Assembly (NCBI GenBank): GCA_044341215.1
Contig: JBIISC010000005.1
Location: forward strand, 1 to 53,063
Direction of reading: 5' to 3'
DNA: 53,063 bases
Source of the DNA: JAFMIT01 sp044341215
Lineage (GTDB): Bacteria > Actinomycetota > Actinomycetes > S36-B12 > UBA5976
In this document: positions 8,222 to 16,437 of the stretch, piece by piece
Position numbering within the stretch: the stretch's first letter is position 1
Layout: each line of letters opens with the position of its first letter
The notes under the pieces: model-generated
What the model was told of the DNA's origin: nothing
The model's database searches: none
What the model saw: only the letters and a program-made list of their open reading frames with translations
Made by a program: the position numbers and the translations under genes

Positions 8222-9016
8222 ATGTCCAGAACATATGTAGTCACTGGTGCCGGCTCCGGCATAGGTGCAAAGACTCGTGAACTTTTACTTGCCTCAGGTG
8301 CGACAGTGGTCGGTGTTGATATCAAGAACGCCGACGTTGAAGCGGATTTAAGCACTCCAGCCGGCCGCGCACTTGGTGCGCAAAAAGCTGTTGAAGCTGC
8401 TCATGGAAAGGTTGACGCAATAATTGCATGTGCTGGATTAGCGCATCCAATTCCTGCAACCGTATCGGTTAACTTTTTTGGAGTCACAGAATTTCTAACC
8501 GAAATGTTGCCAGAACTTTCAAAGAGCAAGTCACCGCGTGTGGCGGTTACGTCTTCTATGGCTTCATTGATGCCTAACGATTCAGAGCTTGTTGAAGCAA
8601 TGATGGCTGGTGATGAAACAAAAGCTGTTGCAAGAGCTGCAGCATTAGTTGCAACTGGTGGGGGAGCCGAGCAGTTGATTTATGGCTCGACAAAACGTGC
8701 AATTAGTCGCTGGATTCGTCGAGTATCGCCGATGGCTGATTGGGCAGGTGCAGGAATTCCACTTAATGCAGTAGGTCCTGGCATTGTTGAGACACCAATG
8801 GTCGCAGACATGATTGCGACAGAGGAAGCTCGTAAAGGCATGCTTGAGTTGGTCCCTATGCCACTTCATGGCTTTATGAAACCAGAAGTTATCGCGAAAG
8901 CTTTGATTTGGTTGACGAGCGAAGACAACACCCACATGACCGGCCAGACAATTTATATTGATGGCGGTTCGGATGTGGTTTTGCGTGGAGACAATATTTG
9001 GGATTTGACTAAATAA
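8222..9016 (+). CDS. Short-chain dehydrogenase/reductase, 3-alpha-hydroxysteroid dehydrogenase/carbonyl reductase type
   Basis: About 264 aa NAD(P)-dependent oxidoreductase. The Rossmann motif is 'TGAGSGIG' (about residues 8-15), the catalytic Ser lies in 'SSMAS', and YxxxK is 'YGSTK'. 'GPGIVETPM' follows, and the C-terminal 'TGQTIYIDGG' is classical for SDRs. The missing long N-terminal region and the segment 'ISRWIRR..DWAGAGIPLNAVGPG' recall the HsdA-type branch, but the substrate is not predictable. The ATG at 8222 has GAGGGA just upstream and is preferred over the in-frame GTG at 8201. It is a single-gene unit ending in a strong hairpin. Confidence 0.85.
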   Translation: MSRTYVVTGAGSGIGAKTRELLLASGATVVGVDIKNADVEADLSTPAGRALGAQKAVEAAHGKVDAIIACAGLAHPIPATVSVNFFGVTEFLTEMLPELSKSKSPRVAVTSSMASLMPNDSELVEAMMAGDETKAVARAAALVATGGGAEQLIYGSTKRAISRWIRRVSPMADWAGAGIPLNAVGPGIVETPMVADMIATEEARKGMLELVPMPLHGFMKPEVIAKALIWLTSEDNTHMTGQTIYIDGGSDVVLRGDNIWDLTK

Positions 9017-9024
9017 ATCTACGA

Positions 9025-9062
9025 ACAAATATGGCCCAGGAAAAATCCTGGGCCATATTTGT
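9025..9062. terminator. Bidirectional rho-independent terminator
   Basis: Perfect 17-base-pair inverted repeat (acaaatatggcccagga / its complement) around an AAAA loop, between the convergent SDR and katG genes. The A/T flanks supply a U run on either strand, so it can end both transcripts. Confidence 0.9.
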
Positions 9063-9068
9063 CTTTAA

Positions 9069-11225
9069 TTAGATGTCGAAGCGGTCGCTGTTCATGACCT
9101 TGACCCATGCGGCTACGAAGTCCTTCACAAATTTCTCGTGGTTGTCATCCTGAGCATAAACTTCTGCGTAAGCTCGAAGAATTGAGTTTGAACCGAAAAC
9201 TAAATCGACTCGAGTTGCAGTCCACTTAACTTTTCCGTCTTTGCGAGAACGAATGTTGTAGAGGTTTTCGCCAGCTGGCTCCCAGATGTATGACATATCT
9301 GTAAGGTTCACAAAGAAGTCATTTGTCAATTGACCCACTCGGTCAGTGAAAACGCCATGTGCACTTGCCCCATAGTTGGCACCTAAAACTCTCATGCCAC
9401 CGATTAGGACTGTCATCTCTGGTCCAGTGAGACCCATTAATTGTGTGCGATCTAGCAACATTTCTTCAGGGCTAACTATGTAATTCTTTTTCTGCCAGTT
9501 TCTAAATCCATCGTGAAGTGGTTCGAGAACTGCAAATGATTCAATGTCGGTTTGTTCTGGTGTTGCATCACCGCGACCTGGCAGGAATGGAACTTTGATG
9601 TCTGCTCCACCAGCTTTGGCAGCTTTTTCAACACCAATATTTCCTGCCAACACAATCACGTCCGCAAGACTGGCTTTGAACTCGGTAGCAATTGGCTCAA
9701 GCACTGCTAGTACTTTGTTAAGTCGTGCAGGCTCGTTGCCTTCCCAGTTGCGTTGTGGTTCTAGCCGAATGCGGGCACCGTTTGCGCCACCACGGTTATC
9801 GGAACCGCGGAAGGTGCGAGCACTATCCCAAGCGGTGGAAACCAATTCTGAAACTGAAAGATCACTTGCTGCAATCTTTGCTTTAACGCCGTCAACATCG
9901 AACTTTACATTTCCGGCAGGGATTGGATCTTGCCAAATCAAATCTTCGGCTGGAACTTCAGGTCCGATGTAACGAACCTTTGGCCCCATATCGCGGTGGG
10001 TTAGCTTGAACCATGCACGCGCAAATACATCGCTGAAGTAATCCTGGTCATCACGGAATTTTTCAGAAATCTTGCGATAAATCGGATCTTTGATCATCGC
10101 CATATCAGCATCAGTCATCATTGGGTTGTAACGCTTCGATGAATCTTCCACATCAACTGGCTTGTCTTCTTCTGCGATGTTCACTGGTTCGTATTGGTTT
10201 GCCCCAGCTGGAGACTTTGTCAATTTCCATTCGTACTTGAAGAGCAAATCAAAATAACCGTTATCCCATTTTGTTGGATTGGTTGTCCAAGCGCCTTCGA
10301 TGCCACTAGTTACGGTGTCTCGACCCACGCCACGTGATTTATGGTTGTTCCAGCCCAAGCCTTGCTCACTGATGTCTGCAGCTTCTGGTTCTGGACCAAG
10401 ATTTGCCGCACTGCCATTTCCGTGCGCTTTACCAACGGTGTGGCCGCCAGCCGTAAGCGCAACAGTTTCTTCATCATTCATCGCCATACGAGCAAAGGTT
10501 TCGCGGATATGTTGCGCAGTCATTATTGGATCAGGCTTTCCATTTACACCTTCAGGGTTCACATAAATTAAACCCATCTGAACTGCAGCCAATGGATTTT
10601 CCATTGTTGATGGATCTTCCACGTTCTCATAACGCTCATCGCTTGGAGCTAGAAATTCTTTTTCAGAACCCCAATAAACATCATTTTCTGGATGCCAAAT
10701 GTCTGCCCGGCCATATCCAAAACCAAAAGTCTTTAATCCCATTGATTCGTAGGCAACGTTTCCAGCCAAAATCATTAAGTCAGCCCAACTGATTTTGTTT
10801 CCGTACTTCTTTTTGATTGGCCAAAGTAATCGGCGGGCTTTATCTAAGTTTCCATTGTCTGGCCAAGAGTTCAAAGGCGCGAATCGTTGGTTACCAGTTC
10901 CACCACCACCACGGCCATCAGATGTTCGGTATGTGCCGGCAGAGTGCCAAGCCATGCGAATCATCAAACCGCCGTAGTGTCCCCAGTCGGCAGGCCACCA
11001 GTCTTGGCTTTGAGTCATTAGCTCTGTGAGGTCTTTCTTAAGTGCCACGAAGTCGAGCGATTTAAGTTCTTCGTGATAATCAAAGTCAGCGCCAAGCGGA
11101 TTAACTTTTGTGTCATGCTGATGAAGAATGTCTAGGTTTAATGCATTAGGCCACCATTTAGTTGGGGTCTGATTAGAACTTGTTTGCCCACCGTGTGGGA
11201 CGGGACATTTTGCTGATTCGCTCAT
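9069..11225 (-). CDS. katG: Catalase-peroxidase KatG
   Basis: 718-aa bifunctional heme catalase-peroxidase that removes hydrogen peroxide. It has the two-domain architecture and usual length of the family. The distal site is intact: Arg90, Trp93 and His94 in 'RMAWHSAGTYR'. The Tyr of 'GLIYVNPEG' and the Met of 'FARMAMNDEE' complete the Trp-Tyr-Met adduct needed for catalase activity. The proximal heme His is in 'GGHTVGKAHG'. The degenerate C-terminal peroxidase domain is present. AGGAG stands six bases before the ATG, so it uses a leadered mRNA. No FurA gene sits next to it, unlike in many mycobacteria. It ends at a strong shared terminator. Confidence 0.98.
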   Translation of the reverse strand: MSESAKCPVPHGGQTSSNQTPTKWWPNALNLDILHQHDTKVNPLGADFDYHEELKSLDFVALKKDLTELMTQSQDWWPADWGHYGGLMIRMAWHSAGTYRTSDGRGGGGTGNQRFAPLNSWPDNGNLDKARRLLWPIKKKYGNKISWADLMILAGNVAYESMGLKTFGFGYGRADIWHPENDVYWGSEKEFLAPSDERYENVEDPSTMENPLAAVQMGLIYVNPEGVNGKPDPIMTAQHIRETFARMAMNDEETVALTAGGHTVGKAHGNGSAANLGPEPEAADISEQGLGWNNHKSRGVGRDTVTSGIEGAWTTNPTKWDNGYFDLLFKYEWKLTKSPAGANQYEPVNIAEEDKPVDVEDSSKRYNPMMTDADMAMIKDPIYRKISEKFRDDQDYFSDVFARAWFKLTHRDMGPKVRYIGPEVPAEDLIWQDPIPAGNVKFDVDGVKAKIAASDLSVSELVSTAWDSARTFRGSDNRGGANGARIRLEPQRNWEGNEPARLNKVLAVLEPIATEFKASLADVIVLAGNIGVEKAAKAGGADIKVPFLPGRGDATPEQTDIESFAVLEPLHDGFRNWQKKNYIVSPEEMLLDRTQLMGLTGPEMTVLIGGMRVLGANYGASAHGVFTDRVGQLTNDFFVNLTDMSYIWEPAGENLYNIRSRKDGKVKWTATRVDLVFGSNSILRAYAEVYAQDDNHEKFVKDFVAAWVKVMNSDRFDI

Positions 11226-11329
11226 CGTTTTCTCCTACTTGCTCTACTTAGCATGGGGCAAGTATGGAGGGGCGCCTAATTGCTAGCAAAACATATAGAG
11301 AATCGATGAAAATGGAGTGCTAAAGATGG

Positions 11330-11788
11330 TTAGTCGCCCCATTTTGAGGGCAACTTATTCGCAGGAGTAGCGATGAATTGTTCATCGCCTTGTCTAGCAG
11401 GTTCACCAAGAAGTTGCCGGGCCAAAGCAAGTTGTCTGTCCACGAACACTCCATCGTATTTCGCGCCCCGACCAATAAGTCGATCAAAGCCGATGTGTGT
11501 GAACCAGAGAAAAACATAGGCCGTTGATGTGTGTTCAAACTTGAAGTCCGTAACCACTGAGATGAACATCGCGATTGCAGGCAGGGGATAGGTGTGAAGC
11601 AAATCGTAAATAAGTTCTACTTTTCGGTTATTGCGAAATCTCTCAGGAAAAAATAAATCTGGCACGAATACTGCGACCAAAACCCAGAGATAGGAAAGAT
11701 TGAATTGAGAGTATGCAGCTAGAGAGGAAAGCACCAAAACAGTTCCCTCAATTTTCAAAATGGGTAACTTGCGTTTGCGCTTTGCCAT
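11330..11788 (-). CDS. DUF4260 membrane protein
   Basis: 152-aa integral membrane protein with about four hydrophobic segments. It matches DUF4260 by 'ILKIEGTVLVLSSLAAY', 'FVPDLFF', 'YDLLHTYPLPAI' and 'FTHIGFDRLIGRGAKYD'. The His and Asp residues in those motifs are conserved in the family, but no activity is known. It starts at ATG 11788 with TAGTAT six bases upstream (leaderless type), back to back with the GH13 gene. The gene lies upstream of katG in the same direction, with a gap of about 100 bases. Confidence 0.8.
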   Translation of the reverse strand: MAKRKRKLPILKIEGTVLVLSSLAAYSQFNLSYLWVLVAVFVPDLFFPERFRNNRKVELIYDLLHTYPLPAIAMFISVVTDFKFEHTSTAYVFLWFTHIGFDRLIGRGAKYDGVFVDRQLALARQLLGEPARQGDEQFIATPANKLPSKWGD

Positions 11789-11794
11789 GTCAAA

Positions 11795-11800
11795 ATACTA
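11795..11800 (-). promoter_or_regulatory. Putative leaderless -10 (TAGTAT)
   Basis: TAGTAT followed by exactly six bases and the ATG of the DUF4260 gene. It forms a divergent pair with the -10 of the GH13 gene at 11838-11843. Confidence 0.5.
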
Positions 11801-11837
11801 TTGGGCTGACCCACTACAAACCTAAGCATTCAACCAA

Positions 11838-11843
11838 TAGATT
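11838..11843 (+). promoter_or_regulatory. Putative leaderless -10 (TAGATT)
   Basis: TAGATT, six bases, then ATG of the GH13 gene at 11850. No ribosome site is present. Confidence 0.5.
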
Positions 11844-11849
11844 GAGCGC

Positions 11850-13181
11850 ATGAAAATTAAGTATTCAGTGAGTAAAAGCGACAAATTCGACCAGATGCGC
11901 GCTGGCGCTGTTTATCAGATATTCCCAGACCGCTTTGCACGTGACGAATCTGTCACTGCAGATCGCGAGTTAGTCAATTGGGATTCTGCGCCAACTCCAC
12001 AAAACTTCTTTGGTGGCAACCTAAAAGGTATCACCAGCAGACTTGAATACATCGCCGATCTTGGGATTAAAAATATTTACTTCAATCCAATTTTCAGTGC
12101 CCACTCGAATCACCGCTATGACGCTCATGACTACATGAAGATTGACCCACTTCTCGGAACAGAACAAGACTTTCGTGATTTAGTTTCCAAAGCAAAGTCA
12201 CTCGGCATGGGAGTGATCATCGATGGAGTTTTCAATCACGTGGGAGACCACTACCCAGATTTCGTAGCTGCGATGCATGGAGACAAGAAAAAAGCCGAAC
12301 AGTTCTTTATCTATCCAGATGGCTCATACCAAACATTTGGCAGCGCACAGTCTTTGCCAAAGCTAAATCTTGAAAACAAACACGTCTTAAAGCACATCGC
12401 AAAGGTGATGGAGCATTGGGACAAGTTTGGGATTGCTGGTTGGCGTTTCGATGTGCCTTATAAAGTGGATAACTCAGTTTGGAAGAAACTTCGCAAGCTC
12501 ACTAAACATGTTCCATCAGCACAATTCATTGTTGCTGAAGCCTGGACTGACTGGACTTTTGCCGAGCATTTCGAGTCTGTGCAAAACTATAAAACCGGAA
12601 ATCGAATCCTTGATTACACAGTTCACATGCGCTGTGACTCCGAAGACTTTATTCTTGATGTGACTCGCTATGCCGAGGCTTGGAAAGATGGAAGCTTGCT
12701 CTGGAACTTCATTGACAGCCATGACACCACTCGCTACTTAACCCAATGCAAACATGATTACGAGGCTTTCTTAATTGGCTTCGCCTTAAACATCTTGATG
12801 CCAGGAATTCCAATAATCTATTACGGAACAGAACTTGCAACGCCAGGGGAGAATGATCCAGGTTGCCGCACTTCGTTTCCTAAGGAACTAAATCATGAGC
12901 AATCCATAACTCACTCATTTACCCGAGATTGGATTCGGATGCGTCAGATTCCAGCCTTGAGCCATGGAAACCTTGAAGTACAAGAGTTAAAGAATCATGC
13001 AATGGTTTTCACTCGCAAACAGGGCAAGTCCAAAATTGAAGTTTTGGTCAACACCGGCCATCGCGAAGAGCTATTAAAAGTTGACATCAATGGGAGTTGG
13101 AAAACCGTTCGCCATGAAGATTTTGAGATTTCAGGAAACCGCGTTCCACAGCGAATCCTGCTTTACCGAGTCTCAGACTAG
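11850..13181 (+). CDS. GH13 alpha-amylase-family enzyme (cyclomaltodextrinase/maltodextrin glucosidase-like)
   Basis: 443-aa glycoside hydrolase without a signal peptide, so it should act on imported maltodextrins in the cytoplasm. The (beta/alpha)8 barrel motifs are all present: 'IYQIFPDRFA'-type start, 'DGVFNHVGDHY' (region I), 'GWRFDVPYKV' with the nucleophile Asp (region II), 'VAEAWTDW' with the acid/base Glu (region III) and 'FIDSHDTTR' with the stabilising Asp (region IV). 'GIPIIYYGTE' and a short C-terminal beta domain follow. It lacks the N-terminal domain of neopullulanases, which makes it shorter than typical cyclomaltodextrinases (about 580 aa). Exact specificity is uncertain. Confidence 0.9.
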   Translation: MKIKYSVSKSDKFDQMRAGAVYQIFPDRFARDESVTADRELVNWDSAPTPQNFFGGNLKGITSRLEYIADLGIKNIYFNPIFSAHSNHRYDAHDYMKIDPLLGTEQDFRDLVSKAKSLGMGVIIDGVFNHVGDHYPDFVAAMHGDKKKAEQFFIYPDGSYQTFGSAQSLPKLNLENKHVLKHIAKVMEHWDKFGIAGWRFDVPYKVDNSVWKKLRKLTKHVPSAQFIVAEAWTDWTFAEHFESVQNYKTGNRILDYTVHMRCDSEDFILDVTRYAEAWKDGSLLWNFIDSHDTTRYLTQCKHDYEAFLIGFALNILMPGIPIIYYGTELATPGENDPGCRTSFPKELNHEQSITHSFTRDWIRMRQIPALSHGNLEVQELKNHAMVFTRKQGKSKIEVLVNTGHREELLKVDINGSWKTVRHEDFEISGNRVPQRILLYRVSD

Positions 13182-13184
13182 TTG

Positions 13185-13190
13185 TAAAAT
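13185..13190 (+). promoter_or_regulatory. Possible leaderless -10 (TAAAAT)
   Basis: TAAAAT ends six bases before the ATG of the SGNH hydrolase gene, just after the GH13 stop codon. It could give the second gene its own transcript, but a chance match in AT-rich DNA is possible. Confidence 0.35.
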
Positions 13191-13196
13191 TAAAAG

Positions 13197-14357
13197 ATGA
13201 CCCAGCGAGTGCTACCCCCTGAAGTGGAAAACAAGCTACGTCAAAGTTCGAAGTCAGTTGCTCAAGTGATTCGAACTACTCGGGGGCTTTCTTTTAGCCG
13301 CTTACCAGCTTGGACTTATGAACAGTTCCAACCAAACTCAAGCATTGCAAAAATGGCAGAGCGACTTTCTGGCGCTAGGTTTGAAATTGAAACTACTGCA
13401 ACTGAAATCTCGTTTCAGTATCGTTCCCTTCGAGATAGCGCACCCGCGTTTAATTGGATCGCTGGTCCATCAACTATTTCGCTGACTACGGACGGCTATG
13501 AAGAAAGCATTTCACATTCGAATGGAGACTTAAGAATCTGGAATGGTGATCAAGTTCAGGAAATCGTTAAAGGAGAAGACTCAATTGCTAGTTTCACTTT
13601 GCCAAAAACTTCCACGCCGCGCATTGTTCAAATCTGGCTTCCACAAAATTGCCCAATTGAAGTTATAGATCTCAAAGCCAATGCCGAATGGATTCCAGCT
13701 CCGGTTTCGAATAAGCCAAAGTGGGTGCACTACGGAAGTTCTATTAGCCATTGCGAAGATGCTGCATCACCAATCGGAGTTTGGCCGGTTGCAGTAGCAA
13801 GACAACTTGGTCTTGATGTTTATAACTTAGGTTTGAGTGGGTGTGCAAATCTGGAACAGTTTGCCGCTAGGACTATTCGTGATTTACCGGCAGATCTAGT
13901 TAGCCTCAAAGTTGGCATCAACATTGTCAATGGCGCAAACCACACTGCCACAACTTTCGCACCTGCAGTTCACGGTTTCTTAGACACAATTCGCGACGGC
14001 CATCCAACCGCGAAAATCCTTGTGATTTCACCAATATGTTGCCCTGCACACGAAAACAATCCTGGCCCTTCTTCAACCAATGCAGATGGAATGATTCAAG
14101 GACAGGAGTTCAGCAAGGACCATGCCTGGATTGGCGAGCTCACATTGAGTTCAATTCGCACAATCTTGAGTGAAATCGTCAGAAAACGTTTTGAATCCGA
14201 TCCAAACATCTTTTATCTTGACGGATTAAAACTATTCAATGAAGTCGAAGCCCAAAGCCTTCCCGATGGAATTCACCCGGACGCTGACGGCTATTTGAAA
14301 ATTGCTGAAAATTTCGTTGCAAACTATCCAAGAGATTGGATTGCAACAAAACTATAA
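13197..14357 (+). CDS. SGNH/GDSL-family hydrolase with N-terminal beta domain
   Basis: 386-aa putative esterase. The first 170 or so residues form a beta-rich domain. The catalytic SGNH domain has block I 'HYGSSISHC' (nucleophile Ser), block II Gly in 'NLGLSGCANLE', block III 'KVGINIVNG', in which the usual Asn is retained, and block V 'DGIHPDADGY' with Asp and His. This order matches the SsfX3-type two-domain family. No signal peptide is seen, so it is probably cytoplasmic. It lies 15 bases after the GH13 gene and may deacylate sugars or glycosides there (inference). Confidence 0.82.
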   Translation: MTQRVLPPEVENKLRQSSKSVAQVIRTTRGLSFSRLPAWTYEQFQPNSSIAKMAERLSGARFEIETTATEISFQYRSLRDSAPAFNWIAGPSTISLTTDGYEESISHSNGDLRIWNGDQVQEIVKGEDSIASFTLPKTSTPRIVQIWLPQNCPIEVIDLKANAEWIPAPVSNKPKWVHYGSSISHCEDAASPIGVWPVAVARQLGLDVYNLGLSGCANLEQFAARTIRDLPADLVSLKVGINIVNGANHTATTFAPAVHGFLDTIRDGHPTAKILVISPICCPAHENNPGPSSTNADGMIQGQEFSKDHAWIGELTLSSIRTILSEIVRKRFESDPNIFYLDGLKLFNEVEAQSLPDGIHPDADGYLKIAENFVANYPRDWIATKL

Positions 14358-14437
14358 GAGTTCGAATAATAAACTGATAGTTAAATAGTTTAAAGATTAA
14401 CGAGTAATGTTAAATAAATTGCTCTATGAAAAACTTT

Positions 14438-15415
14438 TTAGTAGCTTGTAAGTTCGGTTGCAGCGTGCACAATCTTGTCCACGGAAGGCAACCAAGCGTT
14501 TTCGAGGTTTGCTGCGTATGGAACTGGAGTACTTGGAGAACTAATAAGTCTTGGTGGTGCATCGAATAGAGACCAAGAATCACTCATAGTTCGAGCAATT
14601 AGGTCAGAACCCCAAGAACCTCCTGCAGGTCCTTCTTGAACGACAAGTAGCCGGCTGGTTTTGGACAAACTTTCTCTGATAGTTGCATCGTCGAAGGGAA
14701 CTAATGTGCGTGGGTCGATCACTTCAACTGATATACCGCGAGAGTTCAAGATTTCGGCAGCTTCCACCGCACGATGACGCATTAGTTGGGTGGCAACAAT
14801 TGTGAGGTCGGTTCCGCGAGTTACAACCTGTGCAACTCCTAGAGGGATGCGTTCGTTTGAGATATCGCCTTTAACGTTGAACAAGCCTTTATGTTCAAAA
14901 ACTAGCACTGGATTGTCGTCCACAATTGCTGAGCGCAATAAACCATACATATCGTTTGGGGTTGCAGGTGTGACAATTTTTAGACCCGGAATATTTAGAA
15001 ACCAATTCTCAGCACTTTGGGAATGTTGGGCCGCAAAGCCACCACCAACACCGTTAGCAAGTCGGACTGTCACTGGAAGTTTGTATTGACCAGCAGACAT
15101 GTAGCGATACTTTGCAAGTTGGTTTGCAATCTGATCGAATGTCACACCAGCAAAGTCTGCAAACATTAATTCTGCGATTGGACGAAGACCTTGGATAGAA
15201 CTACCGATTGCAGCGCCGATAATTGCTTGTTCTGAAATAGGAGTATCTAGAACTCGCTGAGGACCAAATTCGTCAAACAATCCAAGCGATGTTTTGAAAA
15301 CTCCACCAGCGGCACCAACATCTTCACCAAGCAAGATGATGTTTGGGTCAAGACGCATTTCGGCGGCGATGGCGGCTGGAATGGACTTTCGAAAATTCAT
15401 CTGTTCTTCGGCCAT
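14438..15415 (-). CDS. 2-oxoacid dehydrogenase E1 component, beta subunit
   Basis: About 325 aa. Beta subunit of a thiamine-diphosphate E1 enzyme of the pyruvate/acetoin/branched-chain type. Visible signatures are 'MNFRKSIPAAIAAEM', 'LGEDVGAAGGVF', 'RVLDTPISEQAIIGAAIG', 'ELMFADFAGVTFDQIANQLAKYRYMSAGQ', and in the C-terminal transketolase domain 'VIDPRTLVPFDDATI' and 'LVVQEGPAGGSWGSDL'. ATG 15415 begins two bases after the alpha-subunit stop, so I reject the longer open frame that would overlap it. There is no E2 or E3 gene in the window. Last gene of a three-gene unit with E1 alpha and an enolase-superfamily dehydratase. Confidence 0.93.
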   Translation of the reverse strand: MAEEQMNFRKSIPAAIAAEMRLDPNIILLGEDVGAAGGVFKTSLGLFDEFGPQRVLDTPISEQAIIGAAIGSSIQGLRPIAELMFADFAGVTFDQIANQLAKYRYMSAGQYKLPVTVRLANGVGGGFAAQHSQSAENWFLNIPGLKIVTPATPNDMYGLLRSAIVDDNPVLVFEHKGLFNVKGDISNERIPLGVAQVVTRGTDLTIVATQLMRHRAVEAAEILNSRGISVEVIDPRTLVPFDDATIRESLSKTSRLLVVQEGPAGGSWGSDLIARTMSDSWSLFDAPPRLISSPSTPVPYAANLENAWLPSVDKIVHAATELTSY

Positions 15416-15417
15416 GA

Positions 15418-16431
15418 TTAATCCATCACATCCGTGTAAAGCTCTGATAAATCTGGTTCTGGCCAAGACACTGCTCGATTTTTTGCTTCACTAACTTCAA
15501 TGCGAGCATTTTCTTTGATACGTTCAATTGTTTGTGCACCGTCAGGATTGAATTCTTTTATTGCGTTTTCGAGTAGCAGAATTGGGTCTCGTTTCATCCA
15601 CTCATCAAGTTCGCCTTCTGGCCGGTATGCAGCGAGGTCTGCTCGAGAATGTCCTGAGTGACGGTAGGTGACTGCTTCAATAAGAGTGGGTCCGTCACCG
15701 CGACGTGCACGATCAGCAGCATCGGCGACGATAGCGCTCATTGACACTACGTCATTTCCATCAACTTGAACACCATACATCGCATAGCCAAGTGCGCGAT
15801 CAACAATCTTCTCACCGCTGGTGGTGGACTTGACGGGACTGTATTCGCCATACTGATTATTTTCGACAACGAAAATAACAGGTAGTTTCCACAAGGATGC
15901 AAGATTCAACGATTCATGGAATGCACCGATATTTGTTGCGCCATCACCAAAAAAACAAACCGAAACTTTTCCGGTTCCTAAGAACTTAGCTGCAAGTGCC
16001 GCGCCATTAGCAATCGGAAGATGTCCACCGACAATTGCATTAGAACCCAATGCACCGATGCTTGCATCAGTGAAATGCATCGAGCCACCTTTGCCATTAC
16101 ATAGTCCGCCAGCGCGACCTAGTAGTTCGGCAAAACATGCATCGATTTGTGCACCTTTGGCGATAGTCGCACCGTGACTTCGATATGTGCAGGTCATTGT
16201 GTCATCTGAGCGAAGAGCACTTATTGCACCAACTGAAACAGCTTCTTGTCCTTGATAAAGATGGGTACTGCCTCGAACGAGTCCAGCTAAATATAGATCT
16301 TGAACTTCGTCTTCAAAGAATCGAATTTCATACATTTTTTTCAAGACATTTTCGAAGTCGTTTGGCAATTGCTGCTTCAACGTAGGTACTTCGCGAGATT
16401 CCCATGCGACGTATGGGTGTGTGATATTCAT
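15418..16431 (-). CDS. 2-oxoacid dehydrogenase E1 component, alpha subunit
   Basis: 337 aa. The alpha subunit carries the thiamine-diphosphate site 'GDGATNIGAFHESLNLA' ending in 'FVVENNQYGEY', preceded by 'YRSHGATIAKG' and 'GKGGSMHFTD', all typical of AcoA/PdhA. The phosphorylation-loop region 'YRHSGHSRAD' is present. It should form an alpha2beta2 heterotetramer with the next gene and decarboxylate a 2-oxoacid. The substrate is unknown; linkage to a sugar-acid dehydratase suggests a deoxy-2-oxo sugar acid rather than pyruvate (inference). The start is six bases after the dehydratase stop. Confidence 0.93.
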   Translation of the reverse strand: MNITHPYVAWESREVPTLKQQLPNDFENVLKKMYEIRFFEDEVQDLYLAGLVRGSTHLYQGQEAVSVGAISALRSDDTMTCTYRSHGATIAKGAQIDACFAELLGRAGGLCNGKGGSMHFTDASIGALGSNAIVGGHLPIANGAALAAKFLGTGKVSVCFFGDGATNIGAFHESLNLASLWKLPVIFVVENNQYGEYSPVKSTTSGEKIVDRALGYAMYGVQVDGNDVVSMSAIVADAADRARRGDGPTLIEAVTYRHSGHSRADLAAYRPEGELDEWMKRDPILLLENAIKEFNPDGAQTIERIKENARIEVSEAKNRAVSWPEPDLSELYTDVMD

Positions 16432-16437
16432 GATGCC

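Noticed and set aside
9544..9972. Long plus-strand open frames opposite katG
   Set aside because: They are shadows of the catalase-peroxidase gene: no ribosome site, unlikely composition, and katG is full length with all motifs.
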